Source: Epiperipatus broadwayi
Taxonomy: Eukaryota > Onychophora > Udeonychophora > Euonychophora > Peripatidae
Length of the DNA: 64,000 bases
Direction of reading: 5' to 3'
Assembly (NCBI GenBank): GCA_028023455.1
Contig: JAQFVV010006704.1
Location: 158,501-222,500, forward strand
Shown here: piece by piece, positions 11,511 to 22,789 of the stretch
Layout of the letters: each line of letters starts with the position of its first letter
How positions within the stretch are numbered: the first letter of the stretch is position 1
Position numbers and translations under genes: made by a program
Notes under the pieces: generated by a model
Told to the model about the DNA's origin: nothing
What the model saw: the letters and a program-made list of their open reading frames with translations, nothing else
Database searches by the model: none

Positions 11511-11830
11511 TTAGATTCAGAAAACCAACTCAAGCTAAGCATTTATCTAAAAGATAATTTTCAAGAAGAAGATCTAAACCTTTAGACATCTGCATGTCTT
11601 TAATGTCAGCTCTCCAACTGAAAAAATTATATGGGCCTGAACTTAATTCAGATACTCCATATATTAATGGGCTTAGCCATTTAATTTATCCAAAGCTCCA
11701 ACAGCAAAATAATAATAGTAATAATAATAAGTCAGATGTCTCATGACTTATATATAGCTTGCAATTACCAAACTTCTTGAGAATTATCTTTTAGATAAAT
11801 GCTTAGCTTGAGTTGGTTGTCTGAATCTAA

Positions 11831-11888
11831 TGTCCCAACTCCTTACTAAAGAGACCCATAGGTCAAAACCAGTCTGGAGATGGGGACA
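11831..11888 (+). ncRNA. hammerhead ribozyme copy, core mutated
   Basis: This is the inverted copy of the 11453-11510 ribozyme. Stem I outer pairs and the stem II GACC-CATA-GGTC are intact. The core reads CTAAAGA instead of CTGANGA, and CAAAAC replaces CGAAAC. Both conserved G positions (5 and 12) are therefore A. These residues are needed for catalysis, so this copy should be inactive. Confidence 0.8.
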
Positions 11889-12248
11889 ATCTAGATAAAG
11901 ATGATTTGAATGCCTTTTCTTGTAGTAGCATTTATCATAATAAAAAAAAGCTTGTTTAGAGCGTTAGCATGCTCTTAAGTTTACATATTGGTAATTGCAA
12001 GCTATATATATAAGTCATGTGACATCTGACTTATTATTATTACTATTATTATTTTGCTGTTGGGGCTTTGTCTAAATTAAATGGCTAAGCCTATTAATAT
12101 ATGGGGTATCTGAATTAAGTTCAGGCCCATATAATTTTTTCAGTTGGAGAGCTGACTTTAAAGACATGAAGATGTCTAAAGGTTTAGATCTTCTTCTTGA
12201 ATTATCTTTTAGATAAATGCTTAGCTTGAGTTGGTTTTCTGAATCTAA

Positions 12249-12306
12249 TGTCCCAACTCCTCACTGAAGATACCCATAGGTCGAAACTGGGCTGAAGATG
12301 GGGACA
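12249..12306 (+). ncRNA. hammerhead ribozyme copy, cleavage site mutated
   Basis: It lies 418 bp after the previous copy. The core CTGAAGA and GAAAC are intact and stem I outer pairs remain. The base of stem II has a T-C mismatch (TACC-CATA-GGTC), and the cleavage triplet reads GGC rather than GTC. It is probably inactive or very weak. Confidence 0.75.
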
Positions 12307-12412
12307 ATCTAAGATAAAGATGATTTGAATGCCTTCTCTTGTAGTAGCATTTATCATAATAATAATAATAATAAAAGCTTGTTTAGAGCGTTAGCATGCT
12401 CTTAAGTTTATA

Positions 12413-13160
12413 TATTTACAACATACATTTGAGATTTTTTTTAAAAAAAAATTAAACTACAAAGCTTATATATATATATATATATAAAATAGGGATTTTG
12501 AAGAATTTTTTTATTATTTTTAAATTTAATAGAAATTACAAATTTTAATAATAATATTGAATTTATAATATATGTAATTATACAAAGCTGAATTAAAAAA
12601 TTTAATATATTAAAATATATTTATATACAATATTCACACATAACACTAAATGAAGAAAATATAAAAAGAACTATAGCCATCCATAAAATTTAGAAACCCC
12701 AATCTAGTTCTTCTATTAAGCTACTTTCTTGTAATTAATTAATTACAACTAGAAAAAAAGAATCAATTTTTTCTAATCATTTCTAAAAAATATATAGACA
12801 AGTGGCTAAATAGTTGAATTAGATTGTGGTTATCAATACTGAAGGTAGTTATATATATATATCACTGCTTTATCATTTAGAAATTCTAAATTTTATTAAA
12901 ATTTAATCTTTTATTATTAATAATTAAATTTATTTTCTGTTAGATTTCAAATATTTTGTGCAAAAATAAAATAGACAATTTGAAATTATATTTAAACATA
13001 AAAAAAACAAAAACAACAAAAGTATTTAAAAAAAAAAAGAATTTAGAAAAAAAGCAATAGTCACAACACAACACTAATAAAACATAGAAATACTCATAGA
13101 AATTTTTTATTGAAATTAAAATAGGACAGAAGGATCAGTAGAGAAATAGAGATAATAGTC
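12413..13160. other. AT-rich low-complexity DNA
   Basis: A short TA run lies at about 12468-12486. No coding, RNA or element signal is recognised. Confidence 0.4.
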
Positions 13161-13167
13161 AACCAAC

Positions 13168-13215
13168 CTTCTGGCCAACTGATTTAGGAAGTGCAATGAC
13201 GACTCTGGAACTGTC
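13168..13215 (-). CDS. candidate 48-bp internal exon of an unknown host gene
   Basis: On the minus strand a pyrimidine-bearing acceptor (CTATTGTTTTTAAAG) precedes 48 bases that read DSSRVVIALPKSVGQK without a stop in phase 0. The stretch ends AAG before GTTGGT, a plausible donor. It is clearly less AT-rich than the hundreds of bases on either side. The product is not recognised and no partner exon was found. It could be a chance open stretch. Confidence 0.3.
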
Positions 13216-14250
13216 CTTTAAAAACAATAGAATCAGATCATTACCATTTGACAATAAAAATAACAAAAACAGCATTAAATAATTTATAAAAGGTAGCAAA
13301 AATTAGGAAAAAATATGAAAAAAATTGTTAAATATGTATATGAAAACAAAAAGAATGAAAAAAATAAAAATGGCTTCAGCAGAAGATTATATACTGTTTT
13401 ATATATATATAAAACAAGCTAAAATAATTTCCTGTAGAGGTCATAAGTTTTCTGTTTTTAAGATTTGTTAATAAAACTATTACATTTTTATAAGAATATT
13501 ATTTATGAATGTAAAAGGTAATTAATTAATGTTTCAATTTTTTTTTTTTTTTACAATTTTGTACATTTATTTAGGAAAAAAATAAAATATTTTTTTTAAA
13601 AAATTAATTTTTGTGAATTAAAATTTCATAAAACTTTGCAGTAAAATCTTAAAATAAAATTAGATTTAAATTGTATAAAAATATTTTATTCACATGATTA
13701 GTTTATACATAGATCTATTGTTCAAAAAATGTAGATACTGTATTAGGAACTTGTTATCATTATAAATATATTCTTTTAAAATAAAACCATTTAAACATGT
13801 TTCTAAGATTCTGAAAGTATGAGGAAAGAATTGTTGAATCAGTTGATTAGTTCCTCAGTTATTTATAAAATGAATTAATAATGAAAAAATTTCTAAAAAA
13901 AATTAAGATGAAATTGAGCATAATTTTTAATGAGAGACAGACAAAGTACATGACATAAATACTATTTCAAATATCTTCTAAAGAGGTACATACAATATTG
14001 TTTTAATTGAGAAGTTAAAATTAAGAAAGATATTGATTTTAAAATGTTTGCTGCAGAAAAAGTTAAAAGATAGTTTTAAAAATGTCAAATATCAGATGTT
14101 GGGACTGACCATAGCATTTTTCTTTAGCATTTTTTTCTGGAGATGAAATGGTCATCTTTATGTTCAACAATCAAGTAATGATGATGAAGTTAGATATAAA
14201 TCTAAAAATAATTATGACTTCTTCTTGAGCACTAAATTAATTTTCTAATC
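13216..14250. other. AT-rich gene-free stretch
   Basis: Homopolymer and TA-rich DNA; nothing supported. Confidence 0.4.
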
Positions 14251-14251
14251 C

Positions 14252-14330
14252 CATGTTTCTCAAAGTGTGAGCCACAGTTCCCCAGGGGCTGTAGAACTTT
14301 TGTGGGGAACCTCAAAAAAGTTTAGTGGTG
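14252..14330 (+). mobile_element. hAT-type transposon terminus
   Basis: CATGTTTCTCAAAGTGTGAG resembles the common hAT terminal pattern (CAGTGTTTCTCAAA...), followed by a GC-richer subterminal region around CCCCAGGGGCTGTAGAAC. It lies about 1 kb upstream of hAT transposase remains in the same orientation and is probably their 5' end. No matching 3' end or target duplication was found. Confidence 0.5.
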
Positions 14331-15049
14331 ATGAAAGTCTCTAACAAAAAACAAATTTCTATATAAAAAATCCAAATTAAACACATTTATAATCTTTTAA
14401 AAAGGAAATGAATTTATTTTAAGTAAATATTAGATAATATTTTAATCAGAATAAAGTTGTTTATGAAAATATTGTTATCATTTATTAAAATTGATGAATT
14501 AAGTTTGTCAGAAGATCCCATGCAGATGATCTTTTTCAGATTGCACAGTTAAAAAATTATTATCAAACTAATAAGTAAGTGCCTGTAATTTTTGTGTAAG
14601 AATGTGTATAAATACTTGACTCATTAATACCTAGTGTCTAATCACTAGTGTTGAGACATATAGCACATGCTCCATCTATCAGGTTCACACCATACAGGTA
14701 CATATCAAGGAAACTGCAGTGAAATTCAATGATTCATCCAGTAAGAGATTTAAACTATTTGAAGTTTAACATATTAATTATTAAATTCAATAAGTGAATA
14801 ATCAGAAAAAGTTTAAAAGATATTGCATAAAATGATAATATTGGCCAGTCAAAAACATCTGGACTAATCACATTGGAACTTTCACAACTCATGTTGATTT
14901 CTGAAGCTGAAAGTAAGTGACAAAAAATATCAAATAGAAAAAATATATAAATATAATGCTTCAAATATATAGTACAGATTTATTCAATCGAGTAAAAATC
15001 CTAATACACCATTGTTTATAATTTTCAAAAACCTATTATAAAATGATTG

Positions 15050-15240
15050 TATATGGTCAGGCAAACTTATATGCCACTTAGAAATCGTTCATGCTATATA
15101 TAAACCAATAAACATCACATGACTACCACATCTTATGATTGTGTATAACTGTTGTTAAAACAGGCAAAACTCACTCTATCTTGCTGTGTGTGGCATACGT
15201 ATAGTGAGTTTTGCCTGTTTTAGCTATATATAAAATAACA
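15050..15240. repeat. palindromic fragment related to the hammerhead repeat family
   Basis: A perfect ~20-bp inverted repeat, TAAAACAGGCAAAACTCACT-like, has arms at 15156-15175 and 15202-15221. The same AAAACA(G/C)GCAAAACT motif occurs at the hammerhead repeats at 22.84, 23.40 and 29.03 kb. A nearby TCACATGACTAC also matches the unit start at 22.80 kb. This is likely a ribozyme-less terminal remnant, possibly inserted in the hAT element. Confidence 0.55.
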
Positions 15241-15260
15241 CAGTTGAGTTTTTTCAAAAT

Positions 15261-16730
15261 ATGGCTGAAGAATTTAAATGACAATCAACACGCTTTTCAA
15301 AACAAACTAAGTTAAATGACAAATTACTGAAAACTTTCTTTGAAATTGATTATTTGGTAGTTAATACAAAAATGCCTCATACAATTGGTAAAGACCTCAT
15401 GTTACCAGCAGCAATAAAAATTTGTGAAGCTATTAATAGTTCTGAAGTTTCAGAACCATTAAAAAAATGTTTTGTGTCCAACAATACAATTAAAAGAAAG
15501 ATAGATTCTACTGCCGATAATATATCTATTTTAATGTCATGGATAAAACAAAGGAGTTCTTTTGCCATTTAGCTCAAAGAAAACAATTGACAATACAAAC
15601 AATGTTAATTTATTGGTTTTTATGAGTTATCTGCATGATTTTCAAATTCATGAAGATCTATTTTGCAAATTTTTTTTTGATACAATCAAGAGAAAAGGAT
15701 ATATTTGAAAAGTAAATATTTTTTTATATACAGAAAATAAATTTAATTTGGAAAAAGTCTGTTGGAATTTGCACTGATGGTACTGCAGCCATAATTTGCA
15801 GAAAATCAGTTCATAGCAAAGTCTAAAAAAGTTGCCAGAATACAAACTACCTTTATTGCATTATTCACAGGCAAAATTTAGTTTTTGGACAAATCATAGA
15901 ATTTCTTAGTAAAATACTATTAGAAGTTTCAAATGTAATAAAGATTGCTTCATATATTATGCCAAAAGATGAATTCTAATTATGAAGCATTTCTGTATCA
16001 TACAATAATGAGATGACTTATCTTGCAGAAAAATTCTCAAAAGGGTTTTATCATTAAAAGATGACTTGAGAATTTTTCTAATTGATAAAAACCATAAAAT
16101 AGCAACCCAGTTTTACAACCAAAAGTGGTTGTTGTTAATTTCTTATTTGATGAATTTTTTTAAAAAAGCGAAAGCATTGAATCTCTCTGCAAGAACAAAG
16201 TAAAAGTATATTATGCCTAAATACATGATTGTAAGCTTTCCAAAGTAAATTATTTGCATGGTCACATAGTTTAAAAAACTGTAATACAGAAATGTTTTCA
16301 TCTCTTCATGAATTTATTGGAGAAAATATTTTAATATTTGCAGATAATATAAATATCATAAATCTTGAGAACTGTATTGTTGCAAGTATTTTCCCAATTT
16401 AGATGAAAACAAAGAACATAAGTAGATAAGACATCTTCTTTACTAGAATTTCAACATCTACCACTGTCATCTCAAAAACAACTAATAGAAATAAAAGCAG
16501 ATACAATACTGAGAACAGAATTTTATAATTCTGATATATCAGAATTTTAGATTCACAGTCAAAAAGTGTATCCTTCCATTTTGTATTCATATTCCTTTTG
16601 CATCAGCTTATTTATGTGAAACTGCTTTTTTATTAGGTTTTGCTAATTAAGAATAAATATAGATCATCTACATTGGAAAGAAATTTAAGAGTTGCAATTT
16701 CAAATATTTTTCCAGATATTTCATACATCT
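15261..16730 (+). pseudogene. decayed hAT transposase (SCAND3/ZBED5-like)
   Basis: The product would be a DDE-type hAT transposase. From ATG 15261 several frames carry matching motifs in order. MPHTIGKDLMLPAAIKICEA and VSNNTIKRKIDS (15372-15500) match the segment before the first catalytic region. ICTDGTAAIICRKS is near 15765-15800 and NNEMTYLAEKFSKGF near 16005-16045. LPLSSQKQLIEIKADTILR is near 16459-16515. The C-terminal dimerisation motifs ASAYLCETAFLLGF and SSTLERNLRVAISNIFPDIS are near 16600-16725. Many stops and frameshifts break it. The longest intact piece is 72 residues (15354-15572). The family relation rests on remembered hAT motifs. Confidence 0.72.
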
Positions 16731-16796
16731 CATTAAATATTATTGTTATTAAAAAATATTATTGAATATTATTAGTAAGTTTTGTTTCATATTTTC

Positions 16797-16800
<4 letters not shown>

Positions 16801-16870
<70 letters not shown>
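16801..16870. repeat. (AT)n microsatellite
   Basis: Seventy bases of pure AT dinucleotide follow the transposase remnant. Confidence 0.93.
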
Positions 16871-16873
<3 letters not shown>

Positions 16874-17640
16874 GCCCTTATCTATAGGTCATAATAAGGT
16901 AGAATGGTCAATTGCTAAAAAATTTTAAATTTTAAAATACGTTTGTGTAATATATTGATAATTGTATGATCGATTAGATCTTATAGTACAATTTAAGGCT
17001 GAAAATACCTGGTATATAAAAGTGTAATGGATTGTTTTAAAAGAAAACAGTTAAATAAAGCTTAATTATATCCTTGCTTATGGTTGTAAAAGCTGGCCAT
17101 ATAAAATAATACAGCTATAAATAGTTAAAAGTATATTAACAATCCAATTGTAATATTTTAAAACTAATAAATTAAATAAACGCTATATGTAATGTGATAA
17201 TTATAATTAATATTCAAATTTAATCTAATATATTTTAAGATAAACTTTAGGATGGTGAGAATTATATTTAGTTCTACATTTTTAAATTATTTTCCAAATT
17301 TTTATAAAATATATCAGTTTTGGTAATTTAGACTGAGACGTAAATTAAAAAATCATCTGATAAAGTTAGTAATCATGTGACTGTATATTATATACCTTCA
17401 CACACACGCTTGTTAGAATATAATAATAAAGTTTGTGAATTATAAAACTAAATGTAGTTGCTATCTATCGTTAAAGTAAAAGTTGAAATATTAAATGTTA
17501 TTTTAATAATTGTTTTAAAGTTTAAATGATTTTGATAAAACTATAATTGAGTTTAAAAATACTATTCTAAGTAATATTTTAAATCATTACGTCATAAATT
17601 CTTTATTTTAAAAAGGTTTAATCTATTATAAAACTAAAAT
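16871..17640. other. AT-rich gene-free stretch
   Basis: No supported feature. Confidence 0.4.
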
Positions 17641-17673
17641 GTGTAAATTTGTTCGCGCTAAAAAAGTCATTAA

Positions 17674-17760
17674 CCAATCAACGGAGGTATTTTAGCAGAC
17701 AAAATATAAGAATTAGACGGAGCGGGAGAAAGTAATGTGTAAGTGAAGGAGGGAGTAACA
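17674..17760 (+). promoter_or_regulatory. possible core promoter (CCAAT plus TATA-like box)
   Basis: CCAAT at 17674-17678 is followed about 25 bp later by AAATATAAG (17702-17710) and then a GC-richer stretch around GACGGAGCGGGAG where a start site would fall. CpG-containing sequence is rare in this AT-rich DNA. It precedes the zinc-finger-like debris. Such short motifs can arise by chance. Confidence 0.22.
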
Positions 17761-17934
17761 TATTTTTTAGCTGGATAAGATCGTAAGCTAGAAAAGTAAT
17801 ATAATTTTAAAATTTTATATTTATTTTAAAAGTTTTTTAAAATATAATATTTTGAACTACCTTTACATGGAGGGCTAATTTTTAAAAGTTTTCTTACCAG
17901 TGATTTTATTCAAGTTTAGCCAAAACCTTACAGT

Positions 17935-18560
17935 AAAAATGGAAATACTACAGAAAACAGTATACAGAAGTTATGATAAAGGAAAAATATTTGTAATGTG
18001 CCTTGATACAGCTTTATTTATGCTCAACCAGAAACTTATTATTATAACTCAGAGGAATATAATTTGGACGTTATACGGAAAACTTAAAAGAGAAGTTATT
18101 TGCCGTCAGGAAAATTTATGACGCACAAATTTATAAGGCTACTCTGAAGTTTTTTTTTATTCTTCTCTATGGAAAATTTAAGATACATATATCATAAAGA
18201 AAAAAAATTATGTAAAAGTTATAATGGAGAAAGAATGTTTGTCCTTTTTAAAGGAAACATTACAAAGTATATAGTTACCAGAACTTTAAAAAAAGGAAAA
18301 ATTACCGAATAATGATAGGAAAGAGTCATTATTTTTTTAAAAAAAAAAAAGAACAGAAAAACTTTATCTAAGAGGAATTAAAAATATTATAAAGTGTTCA
18401 TTGGAGAAATGCTTGATTTAGAAAATATAAATTTAAATTACTTAATGAAAATGGATCCATGGAAACCGAAAAGTTTTATTGAATATTTAAATTAAAGTTC
18501 TGAGAAGATGCATCGTAAAAGTTGTGCGGGAAAATATTAGCAGAAAATATTAGAAGAGAA
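17935..18560 (+). pseudogene. possible C2H2 zinc-finger gene debris
   Basis: An open frame of 73 residues (17900-18121) contains spaced motifs that look like eroded fingers, YDKGKIF and LYGKLKRE, where a finger reads Y-x-C-x2-C-G-K-x-F. Downstream, linker-like nucleotides recur: GTTCATTGGAGAAATGC near 18396, TAATGGAGAAAGAATG near 18220, and TTGTGCGGGAAAATATT near 18520. These resemble H-T-G-E-K-P linkers and C-G-K-x-F codons. Cysteine and histidine positions are mostly lost. A chance resemblance in A-rich DNA is quite possible. Confidence 0.27.
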
Positions 18561-18959
18561 TATGTAGACGTTTTTCTTTACGGGATTAACTAATATCATA
18601 ATTAATAATTGTATTAAATATTATAAAAAAACCAAGGATTGTCATCTATGAATATTTATTAAACAGAGCAATAATTGTTTTACCTTAAAATAGAACATTA
18701 AGTGACTGAAGAAGAAATAATAAACATTTTTTTTTAGCTTTAATATGAACGGTTTTCAAGAAAGTTTGATAAAGAAGTACAGTAAATATAGTTTAAATAT
18801 TTTACTAATTTATTTTAGAATATAAAAATGTTATGTGAGATTAGGGAAAACATATAAACATAAATTTAGTAATATTAAAATTTAAATATAATAGCTTGAT
18901 AAAATTATAGAAATATTGTTTAAAATAAAGTGTATGGATGTGAATATTATATCTACAAG

Positions 18960-19016
18960 GATCAATGGGATGGTGAAGCCTACGGAACGCGATCGAGGAG
19001 ATAAAGGTCGTTTTCG
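18960..19016 (+). CDS. CpG-rich exon-like stretch
   Basis: A 57-bp segment with several CpGs (ACGGAACGCGATCGAGG) stands out from AT-rich flanks. It is preceded by CTACAAG (possible acceptor) and ends before GTAATT (possible donor). One frame from ATG 18970 reads MVKPTERDRGDKGRF. The product is not recognised. It could be a start-codon exon, an untranslated exon or the end of an unknown repeat. Confidence 0.22.
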
Positions 19017-20600
19017 GTAATTTTGATAGTTATTTATAATGCATAATGTATTTTTTTTTTTTAGATCATCTATTGATTAAGAATGAAGTGAGAAAGTTTA
19101 AATTATATGTACACACTTTATACAACATTTTTAACATATAATGAGATAGGAGTAATTCGGAATATGCATGCAATAATTTATTTAAAGTATATTAATAATA
19201 TAATTTAACAGAACAATTGTGTGATTCTTTTGAACTTTCATGTGATAAAGTATTCAGATATTCAAATAGTTTGTATATGATTAAATATACGGAGGAAAGT
19301 AGTAAAAAGATTTTCTTATAGAACAGTGGAATAGTTTTAAAATAAATGAATTTTATTATTGTTAGTAATGCAGATATGTATTTGTCAATGTACAGTATAG
19401 AAAAAATCTTGAGAAATAAGATCGGATAGTGACTTGGAAGTACTAGTGGAGAGGAAACCAAGATGATGTTTTTTTTAAGAAATAGGAAAAATAAAGGATT
19501 TGGATCATATTTAGTTTTGTGTGATTTCAGTATAGTTAACTAAGCCCTATAACTGAACACATATGGTTTGGACAGTGTTTTTTTGCATATCTTTAAACTT
19601 TTGATGTTAGAATAAAGCTGAAGAAATAGCTTTAGCATCGTTCCTATAATAGAGGTTGGTAGACAAGTAAAGGTCACTCCTCTATAGTGTCTTTTAATTC
19701 ACTGTGCCATGATTGTCAAGATATATGACGAGTAATATTCTAGTTGTATTTTGATCCTATGCATCTATCTTCGCTATCCTTATTTCGTGAATCTGCATCG
19801 GTCAGAAAGATATTTTCAAAGAAATAATGAATAAAATAGAACTGAAGATATGTTATCGTTTATGTAAGAATAGTTTATTTGCTTGAATGTATAGAATTGT
19901 GTAGCTTTAAAATTGAAAGTCCAAAATATCATAAAGAGAGAAAGAATCATATAATACATTGTAAAATTAATTCAGAAATGAATATAAGATTTTTGAAAGA
20001 AAAATCTAAACCAAGTATTTTAAAAGTGATAATAAAATTTGAATGATTTTTTTTTTTAGTAATATTTAGAAAATAAATATTGCATATTTATTAAGAAAAT
20101 AGTTCAATAAGGTATAATAAACATATACTTGTGCATGGTATATTAATAGTTGTAATTATATCATCCGAAGTAAGGCTTGAATGAGAATATTAGGATTAAT
20201 AAACATCGGATAATGAACAATAAAAACCTAATACCGAATGTAGAATAATGTTTTGACTTTGTAAGATTCCATACAACCAATATAAAACTAGAATTTTATT
20301 ATTTTGTAGAATTTTATTACGTATGTAAAATTTTGTAAAAAAATATATATATAATTTTAATAATATTAGGGATGCAAAGTGTTTGTGATAATCATATAAG
20401 AAATACATTTTGTAATAAGCTAACCATAATAATAAATCAAGTAATAATACTGTATTTTCTTAAGTGTTAAAAAGATAAGATTTAACTAGGAAAAATAAAT
20501 AATATTTTGATTTCATTTTATAAATACTAAGTTGAGATATGAGAGTAAGGGATATCCAATGTACATAGTGTAAAAATATTGTTAATTTATTTATGTTGTT

Positions 20601-20606
20601 AATAAA
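20601..20606 (+). promoter_or_regulatory. possible polyadenylation signal
   Basis: AATAAA is followed about 25-35 bases later by a T/G-rich run (TTTTTGTGTCCGCTTG), the usual arrangement at animal mRNA 3' ends. No linked coding frame was established. Confidence 0.28.
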
Positions 20607-21666
20607 CTTTGTTTTAAATTTGTTCTAAAGTTTTTGTGTCCGCTTGTTATTTCTCCACATGGATGCATGAAATCATGATACATTTATAATTGAAACAGAC
20701 ATATAGGTTTTGCACAAAAAGGTAAACATAAAAGTGTTATAATAATTTTAAGAATTTATTGGTATGTTAAAATTAAAAGATCATAATTTTATATTATTTA
20801 TTGGTCATAAGTCGGTTGCCACAATATTACATTAAATTATATGCTAATGTTGCCACACGTATTCTGTTGTCAGATTATTAAAATACTACCACATACGTAT
20901 TTATTTATTTCATTTAGGAAGAAATAAGATTATATATTATATTATTATTGTTATTATTATTTTATTATTGTTAGTTGCTCTGTAGTAGATTATGACATAA
21001 AATTCCCTTTTCATATTTTACTACCGTAATTTTAAATCAGTTAGAATACAATTTATGAACCTGAGATTTTATTTTATTTTATTTTTCTTCATTTTATTTA
21101 ATTGAGCTAGATTCTTGTTATAAAGAAGATTAAAATATGATTATTATTTTAATCGTAGTGCATAGAGCTTAGAAAGTCGTAAGCATACTATGAATTAGTT
21201 ATTTTGGTATAATAAAAGGGGAAATAGTGTTCTTATGCCATTGAGGTAGTATCGTGTGGATAATGTCTCAATGTAGTCTATCTCGTTCCCCGTATTGTCA
21301 CTCCATGTCTCATGAAAATAGTAAATATTTGTTAATTCATTTTAAAAATTGAACCGTATTTGTATTTTAAAAATTAGAGCTAGTAATCATTTTAAATTAA
21401 TGCTGAATATTTCATTTATTTATTTGTTAACTGAGCTAGAACCCGGAATATTCGTATTAAACAATATATTTTGGGGGTGAGGATGCGCGGGGGGAGGTTA
21501 GAATATATATATAAAATTTAAACATAAAACTATTAAAATATGTATACCTAATAATAAAATGTAGGTTCTTTGTTATAAATGTAATTAATAAACATATATT
21601 ATGATTTTGCTCAAATGTAAAATTGTTATTACCCCCATTTTCATAACACACTGCAAATATTATTTT

Positions 21667-21871
21667 GTAATTAAAGGGAATTTGAACTTAGATTTTCAGG
21701 CTCCCTATATCTATCAACTCCATCTTAAAAACCAATGCACATGATGATCTATATATATAAAAGAAATGATTATCAATATATATATATATATAATCATGTG
21801 TATCAGTTATATAAGATGGAGTGGATAGTTGTAGAGAACTTGAAAGTCCGAGTTTAAATCCTTCTAATTAC
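21667..21871. repeat. inverted repeat hairpin element (arms ~80 bp)
   Basis: 21667-21748 and 21791-21871 are imperfect reverse complements. They share GTAATTA ends, CAACTCCATCTTA/TAAGATGGAG and CACATGAT/ATCATGTG, with TA-rich DNA between. Coding is absent. It is probably a small foldback or MITE-like copy. Confidence 0.72.
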
Positions 21872-21937
21872 ATTATGGTATAGTATAGACAATATATTTG
21901 TATATAAATATTATTATTTTGTAAATACACTTTTAGT

Positions 21938-22002
21938 CCATGAGACCAGGAAATATATTGTTTTCCAGGGTCTTCTCATATCAAAAAGTTTGAGAAGTAC
22001 TG
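21938..22002 (-). mobile_element. hAT-type transposon terminus, reverse orientation
   Basis: Read on the minus strand it begins CAGTACTTCTCAAACTTTTT, the classic hAT terminal pattern. GAGAAGACCCTGG and CTGGTCTCATGG follow. No partner end was identified, and the base changes and flanks do not match the end at 14252, so they are probably different insertions. Confidence 0.5.
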
Positions 22003-22009
22003 TTTTAAA

Positions 22010-22789
22010 CAACTGATAATATAGTCAGAATTTTTAAAAAATAAAAATAGATTTGCTTTTAAAAATCACATGTGCTTTTTTTTTTTTTTTGGCTAAGTAG
22101 TTTTTTATCGTTTTTTGCAAAATTGCCTTGATTTTATAAATATTGCATTAATTTATGACCTAAAGCCCAATACATATTTTCAATTGTAAAATTTTAGAAT
22201 CGCGTAAATATATAATAAAAATATTACTTTTGTTATTTGCCGAACTGAAAAATCTTGAATTTAACAATTTGTGTAAAGTCTACCTTATTAGTCTTTTAGA
22301 AAATAATGTTCAGCTGCCGTTGTAAATCTGAGTTTGTTGATAGCTTGCATGTTATTAGTGAATATATTGAAAGAGATCTTTATATAACTTTTTATATATC
22401 TTTGTTATCGTGTAAAAATAGTGTTGAACGCTCGATTCATTAATATATCTTAAATTATTTAAAAAGACAAAGCTTTTAATTTTCACATTCAGATTTTAAA
22501 GATAACTTTTTGAAGAGATTAAAATACAAAGAACAAAAAAAAAATACATAAATATTAAAAAACTGTAAAAAATACTTTTTCACAACTACACATTATTCCT
22601 TTTTATAAGTAATAACACCTCATTGACGATAATATTCTTACTTTTCATTAGTCTCGCAATTATTTTTAGGATCAAAAAATATAACAACTAGTAATTTTAT
22701 TTGAAAATGTACCCTTAGTAAAGAAATTAATATTTTACATATTGCTATAATTAGTTAGACCGTAACATCAATGTCCCAACACATAATGC
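22010..22789. other. AT-rich gene-free stretch
   Basis: Nothing supported. Confidence 0.4.

Larger units (their letters stand above)
11293..12412. mobile_element. hammerhead-bearing tandem/inverted repeat cluster (retrozyme- or Penelope-pLTR-like)
   Basis: A unit of about 418 bp is present once in one orientation (11293-11710). The first ~60 bp of the unit then recur at 11711-11770, giving a period of 417 bp. From about 11780 the reverse complement runs for one full and one partial unit (11780-12200 and 12200-12412, ribozymes 418 bp apart). The units share AATAATAGTAATAATAATAA, TTGCAATTACCA and GAGCATGCTAACGCTC. Each unit has one hammerhead ribozyme. Tandem plus inverted terminal units are typical of Penelope-like elements, and tandem hammerhead units of a few hundred bp are typical of animal retrozymes. 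No RT or GIY-YIG frame lies nearby, so the copy is non-autonomous. Confidence 0.8.
18561..21660. other. AT-rich stretch with a possible transcript end
   Basis: Apart from the exon-like stretch at 18960 and the polyadenylation signal at 20601, nothing is supported. Slightly GC-richer islands at 19640-19830 and 21150-21310 have no coding frame. Confidence 0.35.

Noticed and set aside
19192-21651. Minus-strand frames of 64-89 codons
   Set aside because: Composition is that of random AT-rich sequence, with no motifs, splice context or GC rise.
14252-22002. A single hAT element bounded by the ends at 14252 and 22002
   Set aside because: Terminal bases differ and the eight flanking bases do not match, so they are probably separate insertions.
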